NCBI GenBank assembly: GCA_035048485.1
Contig: CM068583.1
Span: 51,139,790-51,203,789 of the forward strand
Source: Pteria penguin
Taxonomy: Eukaryota; Mollusca; Bivalvia; Pterioida; Pteriidae
Length of the DNA: 64,000 nucleotides
Direction of reading: 5' to 3'
Positions 35,883 to 48,195 of this stretch are shown piece after piece. Every line of letters starts with the position of its first letter. Position 1 is the stretch's first letter. Under the pieces are notes generated by a model that saw nothing but the letters and a program-made list of their open reading frames with translations, searched no databases and was not told where the DNA came from. Both the position numbers and the translations under genes were made by a program.

Positions 35883-38145
35883 AGCGCGGATCTAGAGGGG
35901 GGGGGGGGTTGGTCCAGAACCACCCCCCCCTGGAATTTCCAGAGCATTAACATTTTCTATACACATTATTCATATAATATGTAAAGTGATGCTTTCTCTA
36001 ACACCATTCGTTTATAAAAAGATTCAGTGTATACATTTCCTTTCCTTTTGTTATTGTGTAGTAGAGGAAATCGACTCAAAGGAAATAGTGCAAACATTCT
36101 TAAAGCAAGGGAATCGAAGACTGTTTCAGTCCAGTCTCTTCAGCTAAGTTTTCACTATGACATTCACCGTCCATTAGTGAATTTGACACATGGACTACAG
36201 GTCACCTCATTCAATTTCGGTACCTCAACCCCCTTTTTTTGTTTGTTATTATATACACGGTCGTGTCAAGTTTGCGCTAAAGCGTGTAACTGTGCACCTT
36301 GTCTGTAATGGAAAAATTACACCCCTCTTAAAAAAATAAAATAATAATAAAAAATTAAAAAAAAAAAAAAAAAAAAAAAAGTTCTATACTCTGGAGGCCT
36401 CCCCGTGGCTACAACTGGTAACTATTCAATAAACGGCTTACATCCACTTATTTTTCCTCTGAAATGTCCCACATATATGCCTTTACTTTCCGTTGTTATA
36501 CATCAATTTTGGGTACGGATTTCGCATAGTCTGTTATCTGTGAAAATACGGGCTTCGGATATATATCACGTATATAAATTTTTATCGTATTATTTTAGCA
36601 TCTTTTCGTGCAGGAAACTGTCAGTCCCTGAACAGACCACGTATGAAAAGTCGTCTCACCGTTTACAGACAGACTAGCTGGACTGACCATTGAAATGATG
36701 ATGTTAGTTCCGCTGTCCGTCTATCCAAAATTTGAAGTCTTTGATTATTTAAATTCCTTGACACACTTTATGTCATTTTTAACAATAAATTAATGCATGT
36801 GTACTTATTTTAGCGCAACCTAATTTTCACCCAATATATCGAAGATTAAGGTTTTAAATATACATTGTATTAGGGTATTCATGAATTAAAATGGTCTGTA
36901 ATGGTCCTTCAAAATGTCTTCAGAAACATTTTATTAGCAAATTCATTATACAATCAGCACACAAAGAACTGCACGGACTCTTAATATGAATTTCGAGAAG
37001 ATACGGACACATCCAGTAAATAGATTTTTTGTTATAACTACAGTTTACAAAACAAGTTCGATTTACTTCGAGTTTGAACAAACATTTACAAAGCATGTTT
37101 ACCATGTAAAAGTTCATAATTGCATCAATTGCAAGTGTCATAAATGACGGAAAAAATATAAGGGGTGAATTTACCACCGCATAATTAACCTATAATCAAT
37201 GATTGTTCCAGGTATTTCCTGTACAAACACATTTTTATAGTTTGTTAGAGAGATCCTTTCCAACGTTAAGATATGACCCACTGAAAGTGTGGATAGCTAA
37301 ATGCAATGTAAAATGGAGAATTTCTCGACTTGGGGTCGTTGAAATTTGACCCTACCCCCAACAGAGACATAGATACTTGAAAGCATCTATGTCTCTGCAT
37401 CTAATGACTAGTTTTCAATTCTATTTTACTTACTATCGAATAATCGAATAGTCACATAATATAATAATCTGGAGATCGAATTTGTTTGTTTGTTTTTGTT
37501 TTGGGGTTTTTGTTTTTTGTTTTGTTTGTTTGCTTGCTTGTTTGTTTGGGGGTTTTTGTGTGTGTGTGTGTGTTTTTTTTTTTTCATTGGGAGTCATTAA
37601 TTAATGTGGAAATATGATTCCTCCCTCAGCTATTGTCCTTGCAGTGTCTTCGCAAAATATCCCTCTTTATTCAATAAAAACAGAACATTATAGATTTATA
37701 CAAGGTTAATTTTTTAACGTTAAAATATGACCCACCACTGCGGGTCAATTTTCAACGATTTTCGTGGAGTGTTTGGAGATCTAGGTCCTCTGTAGCATCT
37801 TAGTGATGGATTTTGGTGCCGATCGCCTTTCTTAAATATCAGCACGATGGCTGCCACTCATCTGGTATTGCGCTGGTGGGGTTTGTTGGACCTTTTGTTT
37901 TGTGGATGTTAAGACCAAGCTGTAGTTAGCTTCCTAACTCCATTAGAGCAGTAATACTGGCCATAGACTGATGCGGACTTTTGATGGAACAAACGGATTC
38001 AAATAGCCGGTTCAGCATATCAGCTTGTGTAGGTGCATCGATCACTATAAAATTAACCAAAAGAGGAAAGGGCCAAGGGTGACGGGGTTATACTTTTTTT
38101 AAAGTTGTAAAATTGTAAATGCTGCCAGAAGGTTTTAGCCATACT
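35881..38145. other. Non-coding DNA with homopolymers
   Basis: No gene is recognised. A plausible 3' splice site (TTGTTATTGTGTAG) ends at 36061 but opens no recognisable coding exon. A-rich homopolymer runs lie at 36330-36380. T/G-rich tracts including a TG repeat lie at 37480-37585. Confidence 0.35.
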
Positions 38146-38293
38146 CAGTGGCGAATCCGGGATTTCTGAAAAGGGGGGGGGGGGGGGGGTTCCACATATG
38201 TATTAGTCAAACCACTCGGTCATTTTGGTGCCAAATCTGGATTTGTAAATATGGGGCGAAAAGGGGGGGGGGCCGAGCCTCCTCTAAACCCGC
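38146..38293. mobile_element. Miniature hAT-type element, CAGTGGCG family, copy 1
   Basis: It begins CAGTGGCGAATCC and contains ACTCGGTCATTTTGGTGCCA and AATCTGGATTTGTAAATATG, shared with the copy at 63740-63883. The right end (CCCGCCAAT) is worn. Two long G runs lie inside. Confidence 0.65.
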
Positions 38294-38859
38294 CAATAGC
38301 ATGCGCCAGACTGACAGACCGACATATTTACACTCCATCGGGCGCCAGGGGGTCCTGCTCTTATACGAGAAGAAGTGCCGCGATTGAGTATTTATACAAC
38401 TCTGGGTAGTGATTGCATTATTTTTAGAGTTACGTACCCTTGCTGTAGAATAACGAAACCGAAAGTAGATAACTGCTGCATAGTCATGTCATGTCAGTGA
38501 GTAATCGCTGTTAATTTATATGAGTCACGATTACGTAAGTTATGCAAAGTAACAACTAAAATATTATTTTTTCCGCATTTGATTTGTGTGTGACGTTTAG
38601 AATTTTTTTTTAATATTTACGAAATTAAAGCCATAAACATTATTTCATTTCCTAATTTACTGTACAGAGGAATTTTCTTCTGTGCACTGCTTATATCAGT
38701 ATATGGGAGTAGATTTATTCTCGTCTCTTCCATAACTCAGCTACTCCTCATATTTCTGAGTATTTGTTTGATTTTTTTACCAGAACATGACAATGGAAGT
38801 TGTGGGACCCATTAATAACGCTTGCACTCGACCACTTGCCAGTGTGACTGTGGATTACC
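38294..38859. other. Non-coding DNA
   Basis: Nothing recognised. Confidence 0.3.
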
Positions 38860-38907
38860 TAATTTCTATTGAAACAGTATGAACCGAACAGTTTCAATAG
38901 AAATTAT
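38860..38907. mobile_element. 48-bp foldback insertion with 8-bp duplication
   Basis: Perfect 16-bp arms TAATTTCTATTGAAAC and GTTTCAATAGAAATTA (38860-38875 and 38891-38906) enclose a 15-bp loop. GGATTACC lies on both sides (38852-38859 and 38908-38915). The design is that of a miniature inverted-repeat transposon reduced to almost nothing, though a repair template-switch could produce the same. Confidence 0.65.
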
Positions 38908-39049
38908 GGATTACCAAATTCCAGAACTGATCGCCCACATAGTGACTGGTATCTGGATTTAGTTTTTCTGGTTGGTTTAGTCTTGGACTTTAAGATGCTT
39001 AAATCCGAGGAGTGTTTAATTTTTAATTCAATAAGTGTTTGTATGATAT

Positions 39050-39415
39050 ACAGTTCAGTTCTTAAAGTCGGCTTGACATCACTTGTCAGGTCTAAATGAA
39101 GGTAATCCCCAAAACATCTGAGGATGATTTTGGAGATAAAGTTAGTGTTTATTAAAGACAGTATTAGCAACTTTGCTGAATTAAATGTTTTGAGCAAAAG
39201 AGCTATACGAGTCATAAAACTGCCAAAATTCATTGAGGAATCTCACAAAGGTTGACCCCTTTTCTTTGAATTTGATATGACCTCCATTTGAAATGAGGTT
39301 TTAAAATATCGGATTCTTTATATAAAGCATGCAATATGATAATTGACCCAAGACTTTTCCCCCTGACAAATATGGTACATATTGGGTCATGTGACCAATC
39401 AGACTTCGAGAATGT
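39050..39415. repeat. Segment shared with the 29335-30226 element
   Basis: About 365 bp (from TCTAAATGAAGGTAATCCCC to GGGTCATGTGACCA) align along their whole length, by eye, with about 29640-29975. It is followed by ATG and a short acidic frame (MSTSQSEDEEVFQNLLE), which may be the start of a lost transposase. Confidence 0.6.
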
Positions 39416-39464
39416 CGACAAGCCAGAGTGAGGATGAGGAAGTGTTCCAAAATCTTCTAGAAAC

Positions 39465-40420
39465 TGGGTTTATTTATTGCTCATTTTATGGCCAATATTT
39501 GGTTATGTTCCCAATCGCAAATCGTATCTTTTTTCCAAATTTTTGGCAAGAAATTCCCAGTCATGATCACAGAAAAAAATAGTAAATTTGTCGTAAAATA
39601 GAAGTATTTTGCAAGCAAGAAAAGTCTCCAATCGCAAATTCCAAGCGCACAATGATAGAGACAACCATAAACAATCTCTTGGGTCGGTTTTGAGAAGTGC
39701 ACAAAAGACTACAAACTTGTTACTGACGAAGTGGAAACCATGTACGAAATTGTAAATAAGGAACCATGACCGTGGCATAAACCAGCCCGGATACTTATCA
39801 GCTAGCATCAGCAAATCATCTTCACATACTGGTATTTATCTGGACTGTTGTTTACTGTGTGTTAGGTAACACACAACTAACAAAAGTCCGAATAAGTACA
39901 AAGGTAAATCTGGAACGATTTTCTGAAGCTAGTGTACGTACTGTTATTGGTTTTTTCTTTTATTTCTCAGAAGGGAAAGTGAATTTAGAAGTAGGGTCCT
40001 ACATGTCTCACAACTCCAAATATTATGTTAAAAAACTTAAAAACCCAGACACAGCAGCACTGCATCTATAGAAAGATTTTCAGCTTGCTGCAGCATGGGG
40101 CAGAATACACTCGATCTCCTCTCTCATGCGAATTTGCGAAGACAACCACAAGTCAGAAACAACAACCTTACTGACATTGAACTGACACAATTTGTAAATA
40201 AATTCAAAAACATGAAAACCTGAGAGATGGCTCTGTAGAAGCACAAATAAACGAGAAGTTTGAAATTACTAATATCTCTTTCTTTTATATTCTAACAACA
40301 GTACATATATTTTCTTATCATATTTTACATAAAAAGATTCCCAATTTGGAGCAAAAACACCACAAAATTCCCAATTCCAGCACCATGGGCCATGTTCCCA
40401 AAATAATGAATAAAAGCCCT
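39465..40420. mobile_element. hAT-like element remnant
   Basis: GGGTTTATTTATTGC at the left and ATAATGAATAAAAGCCC at the right form imperfect inverted ends. Subterminal AATATTTGG...TTCCCAATCGC and AATTCCCAATTCCAGCACC echo the 29335-30226 family. Near 40048-40220 a short frame reads STASIERFSACCSMGQN, weakly like the C-terminal dimerisation domain of hAT transposases (S.ER.FS). AGAAA flanks both ends, suggesting a target duplication. Confidence 0.45.
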
Positions 40421-40789
40421 AAGAAATGGAAAGAAAATTAGAAAATAGAACTTCTGTAATAATGGAATAAAGCTGTTTTAACATTATTAAGTTCAATTTA
40501 TTGTGGACTTACAGATTTCAGTTTGGGCCCCTAAAATTTATGGTCTGTGAACCTAAATGGCTACTAGAAATTTTTATGAAGCTTTGGCCTTGTTTGAGCA
40601 AAGTTCAGTAGATCAAATTAAACCAATTATTATAAAATTCCTCCACTCTCATGTGTTTGATGAGCAAAACATGTATTTGATGACTAGCTATGAATATTAA
40701 TAAAATCAATGAAGTGAAAATATTTATACTGGATAAACATGATAAAGGCAGCACATGTATAAACAAGAGCAACACCTAACATTGCACTA
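40421..40789. other. Non-coding DNA
   Basis: No gene or recognised element is seen. Confidence 0.3.
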
Positions 40790-42010
40790 TATTATGCCTG
40801 TGACTTAAATTGAAGCAGGAAACATAAGCACAGTGACCATGAACTTGCTGCTATGACCTTGGTCTAATGTCATGATACTCCCTTGGATCCTGCAAAACTA
40901 TTATTAAAATCCACAGGTGCAACCAAAAGTTATGGGCCAGACAAGAATTTAACTGACATTAGCACTTTGACATTGACCTTGCAGATATAACTTTGGTACA
41001 AGGTCATGACACATCCTTGGGATCTGGGCAACAATTCTGTAAAATATGATTCAAATCCATGCGAGAGGTAAAAGGTTATGGCCTGGACAAAGATTTACTT
41101 ATCATATGCATTGTGACCTTGACCTTACAGATATGACCTTGGTTCAATTTTATGACATATCATTGGGTCCTGGGCAAAAATTCTTTGAAATATTTAAATC
41201 TATCAGTATTCTAGAAATTCTAGAAATTTACCAATGGGTAAATGACTAACAGAAATCTATTTTATCTCTGGATGCCCTTTTTGATGCAACCCCACCACTA
41301 GATTTCTTCTGGTCTTCATTTAGTATCACCCTTTCAATTGGCCACCTTCCCATTCCACACCATGTAATAACAGCATTTTAAGGAATGTCGCATTTGACTT
41401 TTGCTAGGGGAACCTGGAAATACAGGTGACAAACCGGCTTAATACCTGTCATAAAATATGACCAAATTTCTCTTAGTACAACAATCTACAAGTCATGAAC
41501 ACATGAAGACACAGCCGCATGAATAATGCAGTTTTAACAGATCTATGCTAAACAGTCATTTATTCATAAAAACCCACTCCCGTAATGATTGATGAGATTC
41601 ATGCATAGTAGCATATGTCCCCTTACACCGTCATTTTGTTTTTGAATCGAGGGAAATCTGCTAGGGGGCGCGGAATTGGAAAGTGGCCAAAGACCCAACC
41701 CGTTTTTTCACTTTCCATGGGTAACGGGTAATGGGATTTCTAGAACACTGCAGTCCATGCTGGAGGTGAAGAGTTATGGTCCAGACAAAGATTTTACCAT
41801 CATAAGCACTGTGACCTTGAACTTGTGGATATGATTTTGATTCAAGGTCATGGCACACCCCCTTCCCCTTATGACCTTTTATATTAAGTATGATGTTTAG
41901 CCAACAAGGTATGTAGAAACTATGCCTCAGACAAAATGTAACTGACGGACAGACATCGCTGTAACATAATATGTCCCATTGAATGACGAGCATATAAAAA
42001 TGCATGCATA
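40790..42010. repeat. Degraded tandem-core repeat related to family I
   Basis: Units with GTGACCTTGACCTTACAGATATGACCTTGG, CCTGGGCAAAAATTC and GGTTATGGCCTGGACAAAG recur near 40850, 40970, 41100 and, after an interruption at 41230-41740, again at 41750-41950. The wording matches the core at 7560-8000. Neither terminus is clear. Confidence 0.55.
41658..41670 (+). promoter_or_regulatory. CTCF-like motif
   Basis: CTGCTAGGGGGCG matches 12 of 13 positions of the CTCF core consensus as I know it. It is a motif match only, in a non-coding stretch interrupting a repeat. Confidence 0.25.
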
Positions 42011-42644
42011 CAAGGTCTTTTAAAGCATGAGGAGCTTTTCTATAAATATTTCCCACTTCAATGACTTGATATTCAAAAAAGGTACTCAGGAATGCTTAAT
42101 AAGGCATGTTCAGTGAGAATATGTTTTTGAATTAATAAAGCAAAACAATGCAGCTTTCAAGAACATACAAGAAGAGAAATAAAAAGTAATAAAAATGAAT
42201 AAATGAAATTTGTGTATTTCTTCCATAGTATCCAAATTACCTGTTTATTTACATAGGCGTAATTTGTAAACAAATTTTGCACAAAACATTTAGAAAAAAG
42301 AAAACTCTTCAAAGTTTTTTACTTGTTAAAATCAATTTATTTATTCATATTTAACTATCCAGGGTGCTGTTCTGTTTAATAAATTTATTGTATTTCACAT
42401 AGACATTATAGATGTTGTATAAGATTATGAAGAAAGATTTTTGAGGAAAAACACTGGAATGCTCTTATCACTTAAAAAGAGATATTTGAAACTCTGTCCA
42501 TATAACAGATGCATTGCAGGTTCGAAATTCTCAGTCCTGCGTTGTCAGTGACGTCCTAAAATTTCTCCTTGTTTCTGTTGCATTGATATTGTGTGTTTTA
42601 GCTGGTTTAATTATTATAAATGAAATTCAAAAGAAATAGAATAC
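42011..42644. other. Non-coding DNA
   Basis: No gene or recognised repeat is seen; AT-rich. Confidence 0.3.
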
Positions 42645-42925
42645 AAAAATTATTTTATGGATTATTTTTACATTTTTTTGGTAAGAATCTAAATACAAGG
42701 GAAGGGAGGGGGGATATACTATTACATGTAATATGTAATAGTGAGTTTTGATAGACAACTGGCAGAAATAATGAAAGGATTTCAATGAAACAAAAATTAT
42801 TTTAAGGATTTTTTTGTAAGAATTTAAATACGAGGGAGGGGAGGGGGAATATACTATTACATGTAATATGTAATATTTTGACAGACAACTTTCAGAAGTA
42901 ATGAAGGGATTTCAATGAAACTTTC
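42645..42925. repeat. Two-unit tandem repeat of ~140 bp with a palindrome
   Basis: The phrase TAAATACRAGGGA...GGGGATATACTATTACATGTAATATG then AGACAACT...GATTTCAATGAAAC occurs twice. CTATTACATGTAATATGTAATAG is an inverted repeat. Related openings (GATATACTATTA...) occur at 44432 and 60148, so this is the 5' portion of another dispersed family. Confidence 0.7.
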
Positions 42926-43789
42926 GAAATCAAATTTTCATTGCTTTTATACATCTTTTTTGAATTGTTATTTAAAGCATATTTTCAGGTGATTTCGAAA
43001 TATACATGTGTTTTTGAAAGATTTGGTGTTGGTTTTATTCTCATAAGAGAACATTCTGATACTTTCTAAGGTTTTCATTTTCTCAGTGTGCTACTGTGAG
43101 TGATATAGAAATACTTTAGCCTCTTGTTTGGTCATATGTTGGAGATATTAAAGTAAAATTTTCTGTAAAATTTTGTTGCAGTTGACTCTGTTTTACAGGA
43201 CCTCTGATAAATATAGTACATCATATTCCAGATTTTTTTTCAGTCACAGTTTGAATTATTCAAGTGGAAGTTGGCTTATATGTTTACTATGAGGTCTTTC
43301 AGATTAAGATAAACTTTTCATGAAACTGACCTCTTTTGACAAAAGATTTTGCTTGTTATTTATATCCATTGCTGAATTTAGCTGCTATCCTGATTTTCAG
43401 TGAAGGGCAAATTTTGCAACATACCGGTAGATTTTGCTCTTGTTGAGCTCATTTAAACCATTGCTCAGATGAACTATTATAGGCATTATAAGTCCATATT
43501 GGTCTCTTTTTTATGTTTCAGATTGCCATGGAAATGGAAGACAATAGAACATTGACACTACTTCATTATTTGTCTTTATGATGTGTGTATGATCTCAGGT
43601 TCGTTGCATATATATGAATAACATTTATGTATTACTTGCATTAATTTGCAAACATTCGTTAGGTTACAATGATACATTTATTTTTGAGGATAACAGTTTT
43701 ATGTTAAAATTCAAATAGGTGCTACTCAGTAACCAGTAACTAAGGGTGTCACAAAGATAGAAAGTTTTGTTGGTGCTTTAGATACACAC
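42926..43789. other. Non-coding DNA, one plausible 3' splice site
   Basis: A good acceptor (CTCTTTTTTATGTTTCAG) ends at 43521 and is followed by a short open stretch (IAMEMEDNRTLTLLHY...) ending at a TGA. It could be a UTR exon of the downstream kinase or chance. No other sign of a gene is seen. Confidence 0.25.
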
Positions 43790-44310
43790 CTGTGTATATT
43801 TGTCTATCTGTATGTCTTTTTTACAATATATATGTTTTTATATGCCTGTTGTAGATGGGTGTATTATGCTATGTGGTCTGTTTATCTGTGGGTTTGTAGG
43901 TTTGTGTTTCTGTCCTCACCTTGTAAACAAGATACGGACCATACCGTTTGGGCTAGCACTTTTCAACTTTGCCCACTTATTTTTCATGACATGAGGACAA
44001 GGCCTAATGATTTTCAATATTAAAGTAAAAGGTCAAGGTCATGGTCATTTTTGGGACAAAAATGGCAAATTTTTAGAAAGCACCTGGTTAATAATATACA
44101 GACCAAACTGTTTATGCTAGAGCTTGTAAACTTTGTACATTTATTTATTATGATGGATGGATTTGAATAATATTTCGAAGAATTATTGTAGGACCCAAGG
44201 GTGTGTCATGACCTTGAACCAAGGTTCTTCAAGGTCAAAGTCACAATGCATATGATGGATAAATTAAAAAATGTTTTGAGTACAATTTCTATTGTAAAAA
44301 TTTGTAAACA
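43790..44310 (+). repeat. Worn tandem-core element related to 46916-47867
   Basis: A TTTGTCTATCTGTATGTC opening is followed by units with GATACGGACCATACCGTTTGGG and CAACTTTGCCCACTTATTTTTCATGAC, plus several AGGTCAAGGTCA motifs. No clean ends remain. Confidence 0.5.
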
Positions 44311-44429
44311 AATAATTTAGTGCCTAGGAAAGCCTGGCCTGTTGTTGTCTACCGGTACATGTTCTGGTTGCCAGGCAGTGGCAATGATATTTAAAATTAT
44401 TTTTAAGATTAAAAAAAAAGAGTGGGTGT

Positions 44430-44740
44430 GTGGATATACTATTAGTATATAATAGTGAGCTATGATGGTCTCCTTCAGAAGTAATAAAATAATTTTGTTG
44501 AAACTTGGTTGGGATGAAGTGCTCATGGTCCCCTACAAATGTTGCAGTTTTTGACCAGATCTTTAAAGATCTTGGACTGGATGACAGATACCTCAGAGAA
44601 AACCTCTTTGAAAAGCTTCTTCAGACGCGCTGCATGGATCATCATCCTGAGTGCATCACAGTGATGTAGAAGGGTGTCTCAAAAAGTGGGTTGTAGAAGG
44701 GTGTCTCACAAAGTATGTTGTTTTTTATACTCTTCTGAAA
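44430..44740 (+). repeat. Worn copy of the GATATACTATTA family
   Basis: The order GGATATACTATTAG, GAGCTATGATGGTCTCC, TCCCCTACAAATGTTGC and GCATCACAGTGATGTA is shared with 60140-60400, where the intervening wording is also parallel. It precedes the AGTCGGC element directly in both places, which suggests that element inserted twice into the same repeat family. Confidence 0.55.
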
Positions 44741-44841
44741 TTCAATTTTGGAGTTTATTTCCACATATTTTTGTGCTATTTTATTGTCTTTTTATATTGG
44801 TTTTCCAACAGAACGTTACTTAGTATCACTTGGTTTTATTG

Positions 44842-46782
44842 AGTCGGCTTCGGTGAAGCCGTAATCATTGCAATTACTTTCTTTTCAGGGGTTATAACTT
44901 TCACTACCGAAATAGAGCTTACTACGCCGCTGAAAAATAAAGTGCCGAAAAATTACTGATGTTGTCTTAAAAATTCTTGATCAGCACAATGTACCTTTAG
45001 CTCAGTTAATTTAAGCTAAACATAAACTAGTTTCAATAACCCGAAAAAGGAGTTGCAATAATGTTTTCAAATTTCGCGTAATAATATGTAGTTGTTGCAA
45101 ACCCCGTCGGGGGTTTGCATATTACGTTGATACCTAATCTGGAAATGCGCATGTGCGACATGATTATGCTGCATGCTGGGAAAACATAGCCTCCAAAAAG
45201 TAGTTGCTTTACTTTACGAGGTCAGACAGTATAAGTTTTGTATTGTCCATGACATCGATATTTCTAATGCGCTTAAAAGGAAAAGGAATGAAGAAGAATA
45301 CCCTTGCTTTCAAAGGCAATGCTCATTACTAAATCAATGTTACAATTAAGCGTTCCAAACGAATAGTATTTACCGTACTTTCAAACGCAGAGAGGAGTAT
45401 ATGAGGATAGAGATTTTAATAGGATAGACATTATGACTTGGGGTGATTTTCTTTAGTGAATGCATATAAATGATAAATAAATCTTACATGCAATGTATTC
45501 TAAAAATAAAAAGAAATACTTTAAAATACATATTTCTAGATAAATTAGTGGATGCCACATAAACATGTATAAATATGAAGGATATTCATACTTGGAAATC
45601 AACATTCGTGTAACTTTTCCCACGGCAGCAGTGGAATAATCCAACAGAATTTTCCCGCGTAATACTAATTAGATGTTCGTACCTTTTAGCGTATGTACAT
45701 TATCTGGCTATAGAAAATCTCGAAAAGTTCCGAGTAAATTAAGGCGGAGTATCAAGGATTTCTAGCAGTTTAATTGGTGGAGCAATTACTGCGCAGTTTG
45801 TAACATTCTTTGTACTTATGCAAACTTCCCCAGCGATTATTTGGGCACAGGAGGCCTCGACGGGGAGTTCGTGTACTTTAGGTGTTGAAGTTGGTGGAGC
45901 AAGTACTGCGTACTTTGTATGATTTCTTCCATGTCTAACTGTACGAAATGTCATTCCGACGAATATGGTCAGCTTTCCCAACCCAAATCTAAACATAAAT
46001 AAACATTAGAAAGGTGGTATTAACTATTATTTAGACAACAACCTAGCTAACATCATACAAGAGGGTCTTCATTTTAAAATGACCCACAAGTACCATTTTC
46101 CTCGCAATTAAAAATGCTACAGGGTTTGCATTCTAAGCTTTTTTAAAAGCTAAGCTTGTGACTACTTTACGATGTGTTTACCACCGACGCCGTCGGATGT
46201 ACTCGATTGTGTAATTCTCCGGACAAAGCATTTGTGTTGATCTTGTATCGCTTGTTTTTATCGAGATATTTCAATTAAAGTTTTCCCCAACATGTTCTGG
46301 AACTTAAGTTCTTTTTCACATATATGACAAATTTAAAGATCGATCTTCCCGCATTTCCTCTGATAATGAAAATGCAATATAAATATTTAGGTAAATGTTG
46401 TGTTTCTAAATAAAAATGATGTTAAAACATTATGAGAATCGTGAATAAGATGGTTATTTAATGTCCCACTTGAAGGAATGTCGTTCCTTGGCTCAGCTTC
46501 GACTCGTGACAACATTGCAGTAAAACTTGTTGCCATCAAGTTGTCGATTGCACTTTCATTTCGGATACAAGCAATTGCAAACTCTTTGCCGTAAGATAGT
46601 ATGAAGAGAGCAAATTTTATTAGCATTTTGTACATAGGTATAATGACGATGTAGTTGCAACAAAGACCTAATTTTTGCCCCCCCCCCATTTTCCTGAAAT
46701 CTTGAATCCGCCACTAAAATGGTAAAATGATTACATACTTAAAGTCAGCAAAGCCGACTCTCAGGACTTTTGAGTCCTTTGA
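44842..46782. mobile_element. AGTCGGC element, copy 1 (Helentron-like ends), with extra segment
   Basis: The left end AGTCGGCTTCGGTGAAGCCG forms a hairpin. At the right AGCCGACT mirrors it, followed by the stem-loop AGGACTTTTGAGTCC and TTTGA against T-rich flank. Copy 2 (59087-59960) matches at both ends but lacks 45096-46157. A minus-strand frame (MLIKFALFILSYGKEF...) is present in both copies. The few differences seen there change amino acids (for example ATC/ATG and CTT/CGT), so there is no sign of selection for coding. Confidence 0.7.
45096..46157. mobile_element. 1.06 kb segment present only in copy 1 of the AGTCGGC element
   Basis: Compared with the second copy, this segment interrupts GTAGTTGT|GACTAC, and TTGT occurs on both sides. 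It begins with the palindrome TGCAAACCCC GTCG GGGGTTTGCA (45096-45119), and near its right end GGGTTTGCA recurs (46122-46130). It contains a minus-strand frame (45739-45996) with two related stretches, YAVLAPPTSTPKVHELP and CAVIAPPIKLLEILDTP, from a direct repeat of about 126 bp. It is either an insertion with a 4-bp duplication or sequence deleted from copy 2 at TTGT. Confidence 0.6.
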
Positions 46783-46915
46783 TTTATTGATTTATTCAAT
46801 ATAGAAAAGCAATAAAACATTTATTTGCTTAAATTTATTTGAATATATCTATTTGAAAAAGCTTTTTGAAAGTGTCATGTAAAAATGTGTTTTCTGGGTT
46901 TTGTTATCAGTTTTT

Positions 46916-47867
46916 AGGTCACCTCGACAAAGTTGAGAGGAGCTTATGCTGTACTTCCAGCATCCACGTTCCCGTTCATTAAGTGGTTTGGGGTAACTCA
47001 GTATTGAAGAAAGTATAGGTGCTACAGTTACCAAACTTGCACCATAGTTATACTCTTGTCTTTGACGGGATGTATTATGGTATGGCTCTGTCTGTCTGAC
47101 TTTGTAGGCAGAATACAGACCAAACTGAATAGACAAAGACTGTCAAATTTGGTACCTTTACTCCTTATGCCAAAACAAAGACGCCTACTGTTTTTCAAGG
47201 TCAGTGGTCAAAGGTCAAGGTCATAGTACTACATTGTGTACTTGGTAGGAAACCTTTATAGGCAGGATACAGGATACGGTTGGGACTAGGATTGTCAAAC
47301 TTGGTACACTTACCCCTTTATGCCAAGACAAAGACACCTATTGTTTTTCAAGGTCAAAGGTCAAAGTCGTAGTTCTACTTGGTAGGAAACCCTTGTAGTC
47401 AGGATACAGATCAAACAATTGGGGCTAGGACTGTCAAACTTGATACACTTACTCCTCATGCCAAGACAAAGTCGCTTATTGTTTTTCAAGGTCAAAAGTA
47501 CTACTTGGTAGGAAACCCATATAGCCAGGATACTGTCCCAACGGTTGGGGCTAGGACTGTCAAACTTTTTACACTTACTCTTCATGCCAAGACTTGTTAC
47601 ACTTACCTTTCATGCTAAGACTTGGTATACTTACTCTTCAGCCAAAACTTGGTACAACTACTCCTCATTCCAAGACAAACACCTGTATTGTTTTTCAAGG
47701 TCAAAGGTGAAGGTCATAGTTCTACTTGGTAAGAAAACCTTGTAGGCAGGATACAGAATGAACTATTGGGGATGAAACAATTTAAGAGGGGAATGTTTCC
47801 ATACTTGCAAAATTTCCCCTTTTTACTAAATGAGGGACTTATTATGCCATGCTAGGCATTGCTCTTG
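46916..47867 (+). mobile_element. Tandem-core element, family VII
   Basis: After TTTTT comes AGGTCACCTCGACAAAGTTG, a 5' hairpin-forming start. TGGTATGGCTCTGTCTGTCTG introduces a core in which TTGTTTTTCAAGGTCA recurs at 47189, 47341, 47478 and 47690, with GGACTGTCAAACTTGGTACAC and GGTAGGAAACC. The 3' end has the stem-loop TGCCATGCTAGGCA and CTCTTG followed by TTT (47867). The two ends may come from different families. Confidence 0.6.
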
Positions 47868-48195
47868 TTTCACCTTGGGATGCTGACTTAAATGCATGCA
47901 TCCTATGATGCATCTGACCTACATTTTATGCTGGAGTGACTTTGTTCAAGATTACAATGTTCTATAAAACTTCCTACTGTTTATTTTTGTTTTTGTTAGA
48001 CGAATACTGTATCAAGGTGAGCATGGTAATCTTTGATTACACTATGTTTTTTTGTTTTATTTCACATTTGATATAGTCCAGTTCTGGCATGCTGAAAGTT
48101 AGCAGTTCAAACTACACTAAAAAATAAAGGAAATTCATTTTATTTCATTTCAAAACAAGGTTTAAGCGTCTCATTAAGATATATTATGATTTTTT
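47868..48195. other. Spacer between elements
   Basis: AT-rich. GCTGACTTAAATGCATGCATCC and a GATATAGYYYAGTTCTGGCATGCTGAA phrase occur; the latter recurs at 50200-50230, so part of this spacer belongs to the ~2 kb duplication. Confidence 0.4.

Noticed and set aside
35702..35984. Tyr-Ile repeat proteins on both strands
   Set aside because: They are translations of the (AT)43 microsatellite.
36027..36677. Two open frames as a secreted or novel protein
   Set aside because: No domain, no consistent splice structure and a long A-rich interruption between them; chance frames are likelier.
46387..46689. Duplicated small gene (also at 59486-59818)
   Set aside because: The frame lies inside a repeat element, and the differences seen between the two copies in the part compared change amino acids, which does not fit selection on a protein.
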